DNA of 64,000 nucleotides, taken from positions 32,785,295 to 32,849,294 of the forward strand of contig NC_091298.1 of the NCBI RefSeq assembly GCF_038502225.1, written 5' to 3'. Under the pieces are notes generated by a model that was not told the DNA's origin, made no database searches, and worked only from the letters and a program-made list of their open reading frames with translations. Positions 42,050 to 55,755 of this stretch are shown here, piece by piece. The DNA is from Cherax quadricarinatus (taxonomy: Eukaryota > Arthropoda > Malacostraca > Decapoda > Parastacidae). The first letter of the stretch is position 1; every line of letters starts with the position of its first letter. Position numbers and translations under genes: made by a program.

Positions 42050-42546
42050 TGATCTATACTCCCTGGATCTGTACTTCCTGGAACGCAGGAGAGAAAAAAC
42101 ATCCTAATATATACATGGAAAATCCTAGAGGGACTAGTCCCAAATCTGCTCCGGGAAATCGCTCTCTACGGAATCAGAAGATCAGGCAGACGGTGCAATA
42201 TACTCCCAGTGACAAGCAGGGGAGACAAGAGTACATAAAACAAAACACAATAAGTGTCCGGGGTCCAGGACTGTGTAACATCCTCCTGTCATACAAAAAG
42301 GGAATTACCAATAGACCCCTCGCTGTCATCGAGAAATAACTGGACTGATACTTAAAATCAGTGCCGGATCAGCCGGTCTGTGATTCGTATGGACTGTATG
42401 CGGCCAGCAGTAACAACGTGGTTGATCAGGCTCTGATGTATAGGGAGGTTTGGACGAGGACTGAGCCGTGGCGGCATTGGCTCCGGAATGAACTCCAGAT
42501 AGACCAGGCACACCTGCCCTATGCTCCAGAGAACATAAGGCTGTAA
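42050..42546 (+). pseudogene. LINE ORF2 C-terminal fragment (other family)
   Basis: Across frames: YFLERRREKT, KSLSTESEDQADGA, KCPGSRTV and, in the 42,361 frame, DQPVCDSYGLYAASSNN followed by DQALMYRE. I recognise this as the tail end of a different arthropod LINE ORF2. The 58.08-58.15 kb fragment belongs to a similar element's end. Confidence 0.6.

Positions 42547-43608
<1,062 letters not shown>

Positions 43609-43697
<89 letters not shown>
43609..43697. repeat. (TA)n microsatellite
   Basis: About 44 TA units between two copies of the TIR element. Confidence 0.95.
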
Positions 43698-43699
<2 letters not shown>

Positions 43700-43723
43700 C
43701 CAAAATACAAGTTTTACATCTTC

Positions 43724-44104
43724 GTACCGAATAGGTAAAACTGGTCAATTAGCAAAAACTCGTTTAAAATTATGCCCTCTCTAAAGTTTTGTTATACATT
43801 GGAAGATATATTATTTTTCATTTATATTAATGTAAAAATTAATAATTTTTTACCAAAAGAACCTTAGAAAACTTACCTAACCTTATTATAATAAGCGGTA
43901 ATCAATTTATCGTAATCCAACTAAATATATTTTAGATAAGTTTACAGTAATTTAATAATAAACAGACAAATGAAATATATTTATTTCGTTAGGGTCACAA
44001 TTTTTTTCCTTAATTATAGCATACACAATTTTTTCCTTGCCTTATTCGGCAAGAAGAGCGTTGCAATTCAATTCAAAATCGAAAGTTTTACCCATTCGGC
44101 ACGA
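43724..44104 (+). mobile_element. TA-embedded TIR element, diverged second copy
   Basis: The body has the same order as the 43.22-43.61 kb copy (ACTGGTCAATTAGCAA, CTTACCTAACCTTATTATAA, TTCGGCAAGAAGAGCGTTG). The ends are CGTACCGAATA and TTCGGCACGAC. Confidence 0.75.
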
Positions 44105-44265
44105 CATGCATATATATCATTGGAATAGAACAGAACCTGAGTTCTATTTAGATAACATGTAAGTGAAGAGCGAGAACTAACGTGAAGAGCTTGAACCAGA
44201 GTGAAAACTGATATTCAAGTGAAGAGTGTGATCATAAATGCAGAATGGAAGTTGAGTGATCAGTG

Positions 44266-44365
44266 GGGACGTGAGAGAACAGCAGGAACGTGAGAGAACA
44301 GCAGGAACGTGAGAGAACAGCAGGAACGTGAGAGAACAGCAGGAACTTGAGAGAACAGTGGGACC
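44266..44365 (+). repeat. 19-bp minisatellite, five copies
   Basis: Units of GAACGTGAGAGAACAGCAG repeat five times directly before the 16-bp array. Confidence 0.9.
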
Positions 44366-47300
44366 GACCACTGGACTGAGTGACCAAGCTCTGGAGTAAA
44401 TGACCGGGGAATGGAATAAGCAGCCAAGCACTAGAGTAAATGACGGAGCACTGGAGTAAGTGACCGGGCAATGGAGTAAGTGACTGGGAATTGGAGTGAC
44501 CCAGTACTGGAGTGGCCCAGCACTGGAGTGACCCAGCACTGGAGTAAGTGACACAGCACTGGAGTGACGCAGCACTGGAGTAAGTGACACAACACTGGAG
44601 TGACGCAGAACTAGAGTGATCCAGCACTGGAGTGACGCAGCACTGGACTGACCCAGCACTGGAGTGACCCAGCACTGGAGTGACGCAGCACCGGAGTTAC
44701 CCAGCGCCGGAGTGACCCAGCACTGGAGTCACCCATCACTGGAGTGACCCATCACTGGGGTGACCCAGCACTTGAGTGACCCAGCACTGGAGTGACGCAG
44801 AACTAGAGTGATCCAGCACTGGAGTGACGCAGCACTGGACTGACCCAGCACTGGAGTGACCCAGCACTGGAGTGACGCAGCACCGGAGTTACCCAGCGCC
44901 GGAGTGACCCAGCACTGGAGTCACCCATCACTGGAGTGACCCATCACTGGGGTGACCCAGCACTTGAGTGACCCAGCACTGGAGTGACGCAGCACTGGAG
45001 TGACCCAGCACTGGAGTGGCTCAACACTGGAGTGACGCAGCACTGGAGTGACGCAGCACTGGAGTGACCCAGCACTGGAGTGACCCAGCACTGGAGTGAC
45101 CCAGCACAGGAGTGATCCAGCACTCGAGTGACTCAGCACTGGAGTGACCCAGCACTGGAGTGACCCAGCACTGGAGTCACCCATCACTGGAGTGACCCAG
45201 CACTGGAGTGACCCAGCACAGGAGTGATCCAGCACTCGAGTGACTCAGCACTGGAGTGACCCAGCACTGGAGTGACCCAGCACTGGACCCAGCACTGGAG
45301 TGACCCAGCACTGGAGTGACCCAGCACTGGAGTGACCCAGCACTGGAGTGACTCAGCACTGGAGTGACCCAGCACTGGAGTGACCCAGCACTGGAGTGAC
45401 TCAGCACTGGAGTGACACAGCACTGGAGTGACGCAGCACTGGAGTGACCCAGCACTGGAGTGACGCAGCACTGGATTGACCCATCACTGGAGTGACCCAT
45501 CACTGGAGTGACCCATCACTGGAGTGACCCAGCACTGGAGTGACCCAGCACTGGAGTGACCCAGCACTGGAGTGACCCATCACTGGAGTGACCCATCACT
45601 GGAGTGACCCAGCACTGGAGGGACCGAGCACTGGAGTGACCCAGCACTGGAGTGACCATGCACTGGAGTGACCCAGCACCGGAGTGATCCCAGCACTAGT
45701 GTGACCCAGTACTGGAGTGTCCCTGCACTGGAGTGACTCAGCACTGGAGTGACCTAGCACTGGAGTGACCCAGCACTGGACCCAGCACTGGAGTGACGCA
45801 GCACTGGAGTGACTCAGCACTGGAGTGACCTAGCACTGGAGTGACCCAGCACTGGACCCAGCACTGGAGTGACGCAGCACTGGAGTGACTCAGCACTGGA
45901 GTGACCTAGCACTGGAGTGACCCAGCACTGGACCCAGCACTGGAGTGACCCAGCACTGGAGTGACGCAGCACTGGAGTGACGCAACACTGGAGTGACGCA
46001 GCACTGGAGTGACGCAGCACTGGAGTGACCCAGCACTGGAGTGACCCAGCACTGGAGTGACCCAGCACTGAAGAGACGCAGCACTGGAGTGACCCAGCAC
46101 TGGAGTGACCCAGCACTGGAGTGACCCAGCACTGGAATGACCCATCACTGGAGTGACCCAGCACTGGAGTGACGCAGCACTGGAGTGACCCAGCACTGGC
46201 GTGACCCAGAACTGGAGTGACGCAGCACTGGAGTGACCCAGCACTGGAATGACCCAGCACTGGAGTGACCCAACACTGGAGTGACCCAGCACTGGAGTGA
46301 CCCAGCACTGGAGTGACCCAGCACTGGAGTGACCCGGCACTGGAGTGACCCAGCACTGGAATGACCCAGCACTGGAGTGCCGTAGCACTGGAGTGACCCA
46401 GCACTGGAGTGACCCAGAACTGGAGTGACCCAGCACTGGATTGACCCAGCTCTGGAGTGACCCAGCACTGGAGTGACCCAGCACTGGAGTGACCAAGCAC
46501 TTGAGTGACCCAGCACTGGAGTGACCCAGCATTGGAGTGACCCAGCACTGGAGTGACCCAGCACTGGAGTGACGACCCAGCACTGGAGTGACCCACGACT
46601 GGAGTGACCCACCACTGGAGTGACCCACCACTGGAGTGACCCACCACTGGAGTGACCCAGCCCTGGAGTGACCCAGCACTGGAGTGACCCAGCACTGGAG
46701 TGACCCACCACTGGAGTGACCCAGCACTGGAGTGACCCACCACTGGAGTGACCCACCACTGGAGTGACCCAGCACTGGAGTGACCCAGCACTGGAGTGAC
46801 CCAGCACTGGAGTGACCCAGCACTGGAGTGACCCAGCACTGGAGTGACCCAGCACTGGAGTGACCCAGCACTGGAGTGACTCAGCACTGGAGTGACCCAC
46901 CACTGGAGTGACCCACCACTGGAGTGACCCACCACTGGAGTGACCCAGCACTGGAGTGACCCAGCACTGGAGTGACCCAAGATTGGAGTGACCCACCACT
47001 GGAGTGACCCAGCACTGGAGTGACCCAGCACTGGAGTGACCCAGCACTGGAGTGACCCAGCACTGGAGTGACCCAGCACTGGAGTGACCCAGCACTGGAG
47101 TGACTCAACACTGGAGTGACCCAGCACTGGAGTGACCCAGCACTGGAGTGACCCAGCACTGGAGTGACCCAGCACTGGAGTGACCCAGCACTGGAGTGAC
47201 CCAGCACTGGAGTGACCCAGCACTGGAGTGACCTAGCACTGGAGTGACACAGCACTGGAGTGACCCACCACTGGAGTGACCCAGCACTGGAGTGACCCAG

Positions 47301-47918
47301 CACTGGAGTGACCCAGCACTGGAGTGACCCAGCACTGGAGTGACCCACCACTGGAGTGACTCAGCACTGGATTGACCCAGCACTGGAGTGACCCAGCACT
47401 GGAGTGACCCAGCACTGGAGTGACCCAGCACTGGAGTGACCCAGCACTGGAGTGACCCAGCACTGGAGTGACCCAGCACTGGAGTGACCCAGCACTGGAG
47501 TGACCCAGCACTGGAGTGACCCAGCACTGGAGTGACCCAGCACTGGAGTGACCCAGCACTGAAGTGACCCAGCACTGGAGTGACCCAGCACTGGAGTGAC
47601 CAAGCACTGGAGTGACCCAGCACTGGAGTGACCCAGCACTGGAGTGACCCAGCACTGGAGTGACCCAGCACTGGAGTGACCCAGCACTGGAGTGACCCGC
47701 CACTGGAGTGACCCAGCACTGGAGTGACCCAGCACTGGAGTGACCCAGCACTGGAGTGACCCGCCACTGGAGTGACCCAGCACTGGAGTGACCCAGCACT
47801 GGAGTGACCCAGCACTGGAGTGACCCAGCACTGGAGTGACCCACCACTGGAGTGACCCAGCACTGGAGTGACCCAGCACTGGAGTGACCCAGCACTGGAG
47901 TGACCCAGGACTGGAGTG
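44366..47918 (+). repeat. 16-bp megaminisatellite (CACTGGAGTGACCCAG)
   Basis: About 210 tandem 16-bp units. The left border has longer, degenerate 20-bp units (TAAGTGACC variants), and the right side is almost pure. A 192-bp block of 12 units is duplicated at 44,601-44,792 and 44,793-44,984, and variant domains (CCACCACTGG, 46.59-47.0 kb) show local homogenisation. On the minus strand all three frames are open (up to 469 codons, CWVTPVLGHSSAGSLQ) because 16 bp cycles through the frames without a stop. No protein is implied. Confidence 0.95.
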
Positions 47919-47984
47919 ACCAGAGAGAAGAAACAGAAAATATTCGTTTCTAAAGATTAGTTATAAATATTTAATTTTGGTAAG

Positions 47985-50900
47985 AGGTGTGAGCGTGGTT
48001 GGTGTAAGTCAGGTGAGAGCAAAGCTGGTGTGAGTCAGGTGAGAACATGGGTGGTGTGAGTCAGATGAGAACATGGGTGGTGTGAGTCAGATGAGAACAT
48101 GGGTGGTGTGTGTCATGTGACAGCAAGGCTGGTGTGAGTCAGGTGAGAGCATGACCGGTGAGAGTCAGGTGAGAGCATGACTGGCGTGAATCAGGTGAGA
48201 GCATGACTGGTGGGAGTCAGGTGAGAACATAACTGGTGTGAGTCAGGTGAAAGCATGGCTTGTGTGAGTCAGGTGAGAGCATGACTGGTGTGAGTCAGGT
48301 GGGAGCAAGGCTGATGTGAGTCAGGTGAGAGCATGACTGGTGTGAGTCAGATGAGAGCATGACTGGTGTGAGTCAGATGAGAGCATGGTTCGTGTGAGTC
48401 AGGTGAGGGCATGATTTGTGTGAGTCACATGAGAGCATGACTGGTGTGAGTCAGGTGATAGCAAGACTGGTGTGAGTCAGGTGATAGCAAGACTGGTGTG
48501 AGTCAGGTGAGAGCAAGACTGGTATGAGTCAAGTGAGAGAAAGCCTGATGTGAGTCAGGTGAGAGCAAGGCTGGTGTGAGTCAGGTGAGGGCAAGACTGG
48601 TGTGAGTGAGATGAGAGCAAGACTGGTGTGAATCAGGTGAAAGGAAGACCGGTGTGAGTCTGGTGAGAGCAAGACCTGTCTGAGTCAGGAGAGAGCAAGA
48701 CTGATGTGAATCAGGCGAGAGAATGACTGGTGTGAGTCAGATGAGAGCAAGACCGGTCTGAGTCAGGTGAGAGCAAGACTGATGTGAGTCAGGTGAAAGC
48801 AAGACCGGTGTGAGTCAGGTGAGAGCAAGACCGGTCTGAGTCAGGGGAGAGGAAGACTGATGCGAGTCAGGTGAAAGCAAGACTGGTGTTAGTCAGGTGA
48901 AAGAAAGACCGGTCTGAGACAGGGGAGAGCATGACTGATGTGAATCAGGTGAGAGCATGACTGGTGTGAGTCAGATGAGAACAAGACCGGTCTGAGTCAG
49001 GGGAGAGCAAGACTGATGCGAGTCAGGTGAAAGCAAGACTGGTGTTAGTCAGGTGAAAGAAAGACCGGTCTGAGACAGGGGAGAGCATGACTGATGTGAA
49101 TCAGATGAGAGCATGGCTGGTGTGAGTCAGGTGAGAGCATGACTGGTGTGAGTCAGATGAGAGCATGATTGGTGTGAGTCAGGTGATAGCAAGACTGGTG
49201 TGAGTCAGGTGAGAGCAAGACTGGTATGAGTCAAGTGAGAGCAGGCCTGATGTGAGTCAGGTGAGAGCAAGACTTGTGTGAGTCAGGTGAGAGCATGATT
49301 GGTGTGAGTCAGATGAGAGCATGACTGGTGTGAGTCAGGTGAGAGCAAGACTGGTGTGAGTCAGGTGAGAGCAAGACTGGTGGGAGTCAGGTGAGAACAA
49401 GACTGATGTGAATCAAGTGATAGCCTGACTGGTGTGAGTCAGGTGACAGCATGACTGGTGTGAATCAGGTGAGAGCATGACTGGTGTGAGTCAGGTGAGA
49501 ACATGGCTGGTGTGAGTCAGGTGAGAGCAAGACTGGTGTGAGTCAGATGAGAGCATGACTGGTGTGAGTCAGATGAGAGCATGACTGGTGTGAGTCAGAT
49601 GAGAGCATGGCTGGTGTGAGTCAGGTGAGAGCATGACTGGTGTGAGTCAGGTGAGAGCATGGCTCGTGTGAGTCAGGAAGACTGGTGTGAATCAAGTGAT
49701 AGCATGACTGGTGTCAGTCAGGTGAGAGCATTACTGTTGTGAGTCAGGTGAGAGCATGACTGGTGCGAGTCAGATGAGAGCATGACTTGTGTGAGTCAGG
49801 TGGGAGCAAGGCTGATGTGAGTCAGGTGAGAGCATGACTGGTGTGAGTCAGATGAGAGCATGACTGGTGTGAGTCAGATGAGAGCATGGCTGGTGTGAGT
49901 CAGGTGAGAGCATGACTGGAGTGAGTCACATGAGAGCATGACTGGTGTGAGTCAGGTGATAGCAAGACTGGTGTGAGTCAGGTGAGAGCAAGACTGGTAT
50001 GAGTCAGGTGAGAGCAAGCCTGATGTGAGTCAGGTGAGAGCAAGGCTGGTGTGAGTCAGGTGAGGGCAAGACTGGTGTGAGTGAGATGAGAGCAAGACTG
50101 GTGTGAATCAGGTGAAAGGAAGACCGGTGTGAGTCAGGTGAGAGCAAGACCGGTCTGAGTCAGGAGAGAGCAAGACTGATGTGAATCAGGTGAGAGCATG
50201 ACTGGTGTGAGTCAGATGAGAGCAAGACCGGTCTGAGTCAGGTGAGAGGAAGACTTGTGTGAGTCAGGTGAGAGCAAGGCTGGTGCGAGTCAGGTGAGAG
50301 CAAGACTGATGTGAGTCAGGTGAAAGCAAGACCGGTGTGAGTCAGGTGAGAGCAAGACCGGCCTGAGTCAGGGGAGAGCAAGACTGATGCGAGTCAGGTG
50401 AAAGCAAGACTGGTGTGAGTCAGGTGAAAGCAAGACCGGTCTGAGTCAGGGGAGAGCATGACTGATGTGAATCAGGTGAGAGCATGACTGGTGTGAGTGA
50501 GATGAGAACAAGACCGGTCTGAGTTAGGTGTGAGCAAGACTGGTGTGAGTCAGTTGAGAGCAAGACTGATATGAGTCAGGTGATAGCAAGGTTGGTGTGA
50601 GTCAGGTGAAAGCAAGACCGGTCTGAGTAAGGTGAGAGCAAGACTTGTGTGAGTCAGGTGAGAGCAAGACTGGTGTGAGTCAGGTGAGAGCAAGGCCGGT
50701 GTGAGTTAGGTAAGAGCAAGGCTGGTGTGAGTCAGGTGAGAGCAAGACTGGTGTGAGTCAGGTGAGAGCAAGGCCGGTGTGAGTCAGGTAAGAGCAAGGC
50801 TGGTGAGAGTCAGGTGAGAGCAAGACTGGTGTGAGTCAGGTGAAAGCAAGACCGGTCTGAGTAAGGTGAGAGCAAGACTGGTGTGAGTCAGGTGAGAGCA

Positions 50901-53005
50901 AGACTGGTGTGAGTCAGGTGAGAGCAAGGCCGGTGTGAGTCAGGTAAGAGCAAGGCTGGTGAGAGTCAGGTGAGAGCAAGGCTGGTGTGAGTCAGGTGAG
51001 AGCAAGACTGATGTGAGTGAGGTGAGAGCATGTCTGGTGTGAGTCAGGTGAGAGCATGTCTGGTGTGAGTCAGGTGAGAGCAAGACTGGTGTGAGTCAGG
51101 TGAGAGCAAGACTGGTGTGAGTCAGGTGAGAGCAAGACTTGTGTGAGTTAGGTGAGAGCATGACTGGTGTGAATCAGGTGAGAACATGACTGGTGTGAGT
51201 CAGGTGAGAGAAAGTCTGGTGTGAGTCAGGTAAGAGCAAGACTGATGTGAGTCAGGTGAGAGCAAGACTTGTGTGAGTCAGGTGAGAGCATGACTATTGT
51301 GAGTCAGATGAGAGCATGACTGGTGTGAGTCAGGTGAGAGCAAGACTGGTGTAAGTTAGGTGAGAGCAAGACTGGTGGGAGTCAGGTGAGAGCAGGACTG
51401 GTGTGAATCAAGTGATAGCATGACTGGTGTGAGTCAGGTGAGAGCATGACTGGTGTGATTCAGGTGAGAGCATGACTGGTGTGAGTCAGGTGAGTGAGAA
51501 CATGACTGGTGTGAGTCAGGTAAGAGCAAGGCTGGTGTGAGTCAGATGAGGGCATGACTGGTGTGAATCAGATGAGAGCATTGCTGGTGTGAGTCAGGTG
51601 AGAGCATGACTGGTGTGAGTCAGATGAGAGCATGACTGGTGTGAGTCAGGTGAGAGCATGACTGATGTGAATCAAGTGATAGCATGACTGGTGTGAGTCA
51701 GGTGAGAGCATGACTGGTGTGAGTCAGGTGAGAGCATGACTGGCGTGAGTCAGGTGAGAACATGGCTGGAGTGAGTCAGGTGAGAGCAAGGCTGGTGTGA
51801 GTCAGGTGAAAGCATGACTGGTGTGAGTCTGATGAGAGCATGACTGGTGTGAGTCAGATGAGAGCATGGCTGGTGTGAGTCAGGTGAGAGCATGAGTGGT
51901 GTGAGTCAGATGAGAGCATGACTGGTGTGTGTCAGATGAGAGCATGACTGGTGCGAGTCATGTGATAGCAAGACTGGTGTGAGTCAGGTGAGAGCAAGAC
52001 TGGTATGAGTCAGGTGAGAGCAAGCCTGATGTGAGTCAGGTGAGAGCAAGGCTGGTGTGAGTCAGGTGAGGGCAAGACTGGTGTGAGTGAGATGAGAGCA
52101 AGACTGGTGTGAATCAGGTGAAAGGAAGGCCGGTGTGAGTGAGGTGAGAGCATGACCGGTCTGAGTCAGGGGAGAGCAAGACTGATGTGAATCAGGTGAG
52201 AGCATGACTGGTGTGAGTCAAATGAGAGCAAGACCGGTCCGAGTCAGGTGAGAGCAAGACTGGTGTGAGTCAGGTGAGAGCAAGGCTGGTGCGAGTCAGG
52301 TGAGAGCAAGACTGATGTGAGTCAGATGAAAGCAAGACCGGTCTGAGTCAGGGGAGAGCAAGACTTGTGTGAGTCAGGTGAGAGCATGACTTGTGTGAGT
52401 CAGGTGAGAGCATGACTGGTGTGAGTCAGATGAGAGCATGACTGGTGTGAGTCAGGTGAGAGCATGACTGGTGTGAGTCAGGTGAGAGCATGACTGGTGT
52501 AAGTCAGGTGAGAGAAAGACTGGTGTGAGTCAGATGAGAGCAAGACTGATGTGAGTCAGATGAGAGCAAGACTGATGTGAGTCAGGTGAGAGCAAGACTT
52601 GTGTGAGTCAGGTGAGAGCATGACTGGTGTGAGTCAGGTGAGAGCATGACTGGTGTGAGTCAGATGAGAGCATGACTGGTGTGAGTCAGGTGAGAGCAAG
52701 ACTGATGTGAGTCAGGTGAGAGCATGGCTGGTGTAAGTCAGGTGAGAGAAAGACTGGTGTGAGTCAGGTGGGAGCAAGACTGGTGTGAGTCAGGTGAGAG
52801 AAAGACTGGTGTGAGTCAGGTGAGAGCAAGACTGATGTGAGTCAGGTGAGAGCAAGGCTGGTGTGAGTCAGGTGAGAGAAAGACTGGTGTGAGTCAGGTG
52901 GGAGCAAGACTGGTGTGAGTCAGGTGAGAGCAAGACTGGTGTGAGTCAGGTGAGAGCAAGACTGATGTGAGTCAGGTGAGAGCAAGACTGGTGTGAGTCA
53001 GTAGT
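47985..53005 (+). repeat. 26-bp megaminisatellite (GAGTCAGGTGAGAGCA...)
   Basis: About 190 tandem units of GAGTCAGGTGAGAGCAAGAC plus TGGTGT, with frequent AAGAC/ATGAC, GGTG/GATG and GGTC variants. Longer blocks repeat. For example, the order of variants around 48.5-48.9 kb recurs near 50.0-50.4 and 52.0-52.3 kb. Each unit holds TGAGTCA overlapping CAGGTG. There is no long open frame. Confidence 0.95.
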
Positions 53006-53439
53006 AAGAAAGTGAGTGATGGTGTTGTAGTCTTGCAGTGTCAGCTGCTAATATCAGCTGTGTAGGTGAGAATAATATCACTTCGTGGAAACTGTAATCA
53101 AACTTCCTCCTTAAATGAGGAGAAACTCAAACAAGAGTCTTCAATAACAACTTTGCAAGTCCCATTATTTAATAATAATTTCTTGAAAACTTACATTTCA
53201 TATGCCTTATTAACTCCTTATCACCGTTCCTCCTCAGAGTTTCGTATGCCTGTCATGGTAGCTTTATCACTAGCCTGTTTACGTTATAGCTTAATAAGTT
53301 CTTGTAATGTATACACAAAATAGCACATATATGCAATTAACTCTCGCCTCGGCACTTCTGGCTTTCATCGTCCACATTTTTCTACATCATGATGAAACTC
53401 ACCTATGATGTAAGTCAGGCAAGTGCTTCCTGATGGAAG
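53006..53439. other. Non-coding stretch, no gene seen
   Basis: No recognised domain; the 85-codon frame at 53,066-53,323 has no known motif. Confidence 0.45.
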
Positions 53440-53650
53440 TAATCTTCAGTCAAAGTTGTTCGAAAGTGGATGAATCTGGAGAGTCATGTAGTGGAGGCAG
53501 GATTCATACATAGCTTTAAGAAGAGGTGCGATTTAGCTCATGGAACAGAGAGTGGACCTAACAGAGACCAGCGAAGAGGCGGGTCCAGGAGCTGTGGATC
53601 GACCCCTGCAACCACAAATAGGTGAGTACATAAAAAAAACACACACAAAT
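53440..53650 (+). mobile_element. LINE-A 3' fragment
   Basis: The ORF2 C-terminus is decayed, and the LINE-A 3' end reads GAAGAGGCGGGTCCAGGAGC and GATCGACCCCTGCAACCAC. AATAGGTGAGTACATA and a short A/CA tail follow. Confidence 0.85.
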
Positions 53651-53739
53651 GCTAGTATATTTGGTGGTACAGTATCAAATGCCTTTGTGATGAATGAATA
53701 TGGTCAGGATGTCGGAAAGGCTGGAAACAGAAGCATGAG

Positions 53740-54765
53740 GAAATAATAGGAAGATGAAGTACATATGAGTTAGAATGATGTTAGGAAATATTTCTTCAGC
53801 CTTATAGTAGCCTGGAAGAGGAACGACCTGGACTGTGGATAGGTAGAGGAAGGATTCCTGCACTGATTTAAGAAGTACATAAGAGCTCCCGAAGTCAAGA
53901 GAGTGAACCAAGTAGCAGTCATTGAAGAGGCGGGGCCAGGAGCTAAAATTATACTCTGTAACTACATTAAGGTGAATATATTTAGGTGCATTCACATAAC
54001 GTTGTACAGGAGCAGCCTAGGAAAGTATAAATGGACCTGGATGAGCTTCAGGACTGGTCTGACATGGGGCTATTAGAATAAAATGTAAGCAAATGCAATA
54101 GTATGGAAATCGAATAGCAGTGATGACTGAAAACAGAGTATAAACTCGAGAAAAAATGGCTGTGAACATACCTGAAAGAGGACCTGGTAGTGCGCACGGT
54201 TCTGAGTATTTCTCCTAAGGCGAAATACTCAGTGAATTCACTGCCATAACAAGCGCGTGCCTTGCAAATTTAAGGACGCTTTTCAGGAGGATACAGGGAT
54301 AGTATGGAAGCCATATTTTCTGAAATACGTAAAGAAACAGAAATAAATGCCAAAATTTGCAACCGAACTCATTCCAGCGCTGATGGTCTGAGCTTTGAGG
54401 AGAGGCTAGAAGAACTAAACCTGATGCAATTAGAGGATAGAATTTGCAGGGAAGACGTGATTATGACATACAAAATACTGAGATGAATTGGCAGGGGTGG
54501 ATAGGGCAAGTCTGTTTCAGAGGCAGGTCTCGAGTACACGAAGAAAAAGCGGGAGGTTAGAAACAGGCGAGTCGAAGTGATGCTAGTCAATACTTCTTTA
54601 ACCTTAGAGTTGACAGGAAGAGAAACAATACAGACAGCTATGTTCAAGAGGAATGACCAATACATAATTTTAAGAATAAGTATGATAAGGGTCATGGAGC
54701 CCGTAGACAGTGAGCCCAGTGCTGACCAGCGGAGAGGCGAGAGCAGTCGTGCTCACTCACACTCT
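53740..54765 (+). mobile_element. Old LINE-A-related fragments
   Basis: A first piece (53.74-53.99 kb) is a diverged C-terminus plus 3' UTR (GAAGAGGCGGGGCCAGGAGC). A second (54.0-54.76 kb) has LSFEERLEELNLMQLEDRI followed by CREDVIMTYKILR, the ORF2 C-terminal domain of a sister family. Both have many stops. They are probably separate insertions. Confidence 0.65.
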
Positions 54766-54789
54766 CTTACTTTCTCACTCTCTTAAACA

Positions 54790-55390
54790 TTCACTCTCTC
54801 TCTCTCTGTTTTGTGTGTGCAGTTAATCACAATTAAGGTGAAGAAGTTACAGTCCACTACGCCATAATTCACTCTCAAATTACAAGAGCGAGGATCCATT
54901 TTCTTGAGCTGCTTCATCCTAATGACTTCCATGTTTTTTCTTATTTTAATTACTTTTTGACATTTATTTTTCTTTATATTTAAAAAGTAATCTTAAATTA
55001 AAAAATTGGGGCTGTAGAGTTTCAGTCAGTTCTTTAAAAAGTGATTCACAAAACTGTTTCAAGCAAAATGATGCCAGATAGACAAAACTGTCTGCTTGCT
55101 TTAAAACCCTAGAAATTATATCTAATGGTTTATTTTTCGTTGCAGCTGCCGACGTTTAACCTGTAAGTATAGCGACTAAACGTTCTTCACTTAACCTGTA
55201 ACTACGCCTGTTATGCTACACCTCGCATCCATCACTTGCAACACCTACATAGTAGTATGTACAATTTTTAATGTCTAGCAACATTATAATTATCATTTGT
55301 TTTAGAGAAATCATTAGTGAAAACTCGCCAAATGGGTTTGATGTTGTAATCTTACTTCACTAGACTTCGTAAAATTTTCTTCTTTCGTTA
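54790..55390. other. AT-rich non-coding, no gene seen
   Basis: No recognised feature beyond a short CT run near 54,790. Confidence 0.5.
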
Positions 55391-55479
55391 TTGCCTCTCC
55401 CAGTTTTTTTCAGAGGAAAACAACTTTTCAGCATTCCTGACCCTAAGCCTAACATCTTCAGCCTACTAAGAATAAATCT

Positions 55480-55755
55480 TCCACCTATACCTATACTCTT
55501 TCCCTTCCTAAACCTTCCATCTATAATATTTCCCTTCTTAAACCTTCCATCTATACTTTTTCCCTCCGTAAACCTTCCACCTATACTCTTTCCCTTCCTA
55601 AGCCTTCCATCTATACCCTTTCTCTTTCTGAACCTTCCATCTATACCCTTTATATTCCTAAACCTTCCATTTATAGCCTTTCCTTTCATAAACTTTGCAT
55701 CTTTACCCTTTCTCTTTATAAACCTTCCGTCTATAATATATCCCTATTTAAAGCT
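55480..55755. repeat. 30-bp minisatellite, about nine copies
   Basis: Units near AAACCTTCCATCTATACCC plus a pyrimidine-rich half, quite diverged. Since 30 is divisible by 3, both strands stay open (LPSIPFLFLN and RFRKGKSIDG ten-residue repeats), giving 195- and 109-codon frames without evidence of coding. Confidence 0.85.

Noticed and set aside
45814..47223. 469-codon minus-strand open frame in the 16-bp array
   Set aside because: The unit has no stop in any minus frame and 16 is not divisible by 3, so all three frames give the same permuted peptide. There is no start context or flanking gene.
44366..53005. Possible CRISPR array
   Set aside because: The units are directly tandem with no unique spacers, in clearly eukaryotic DNA with no cas-like genes.
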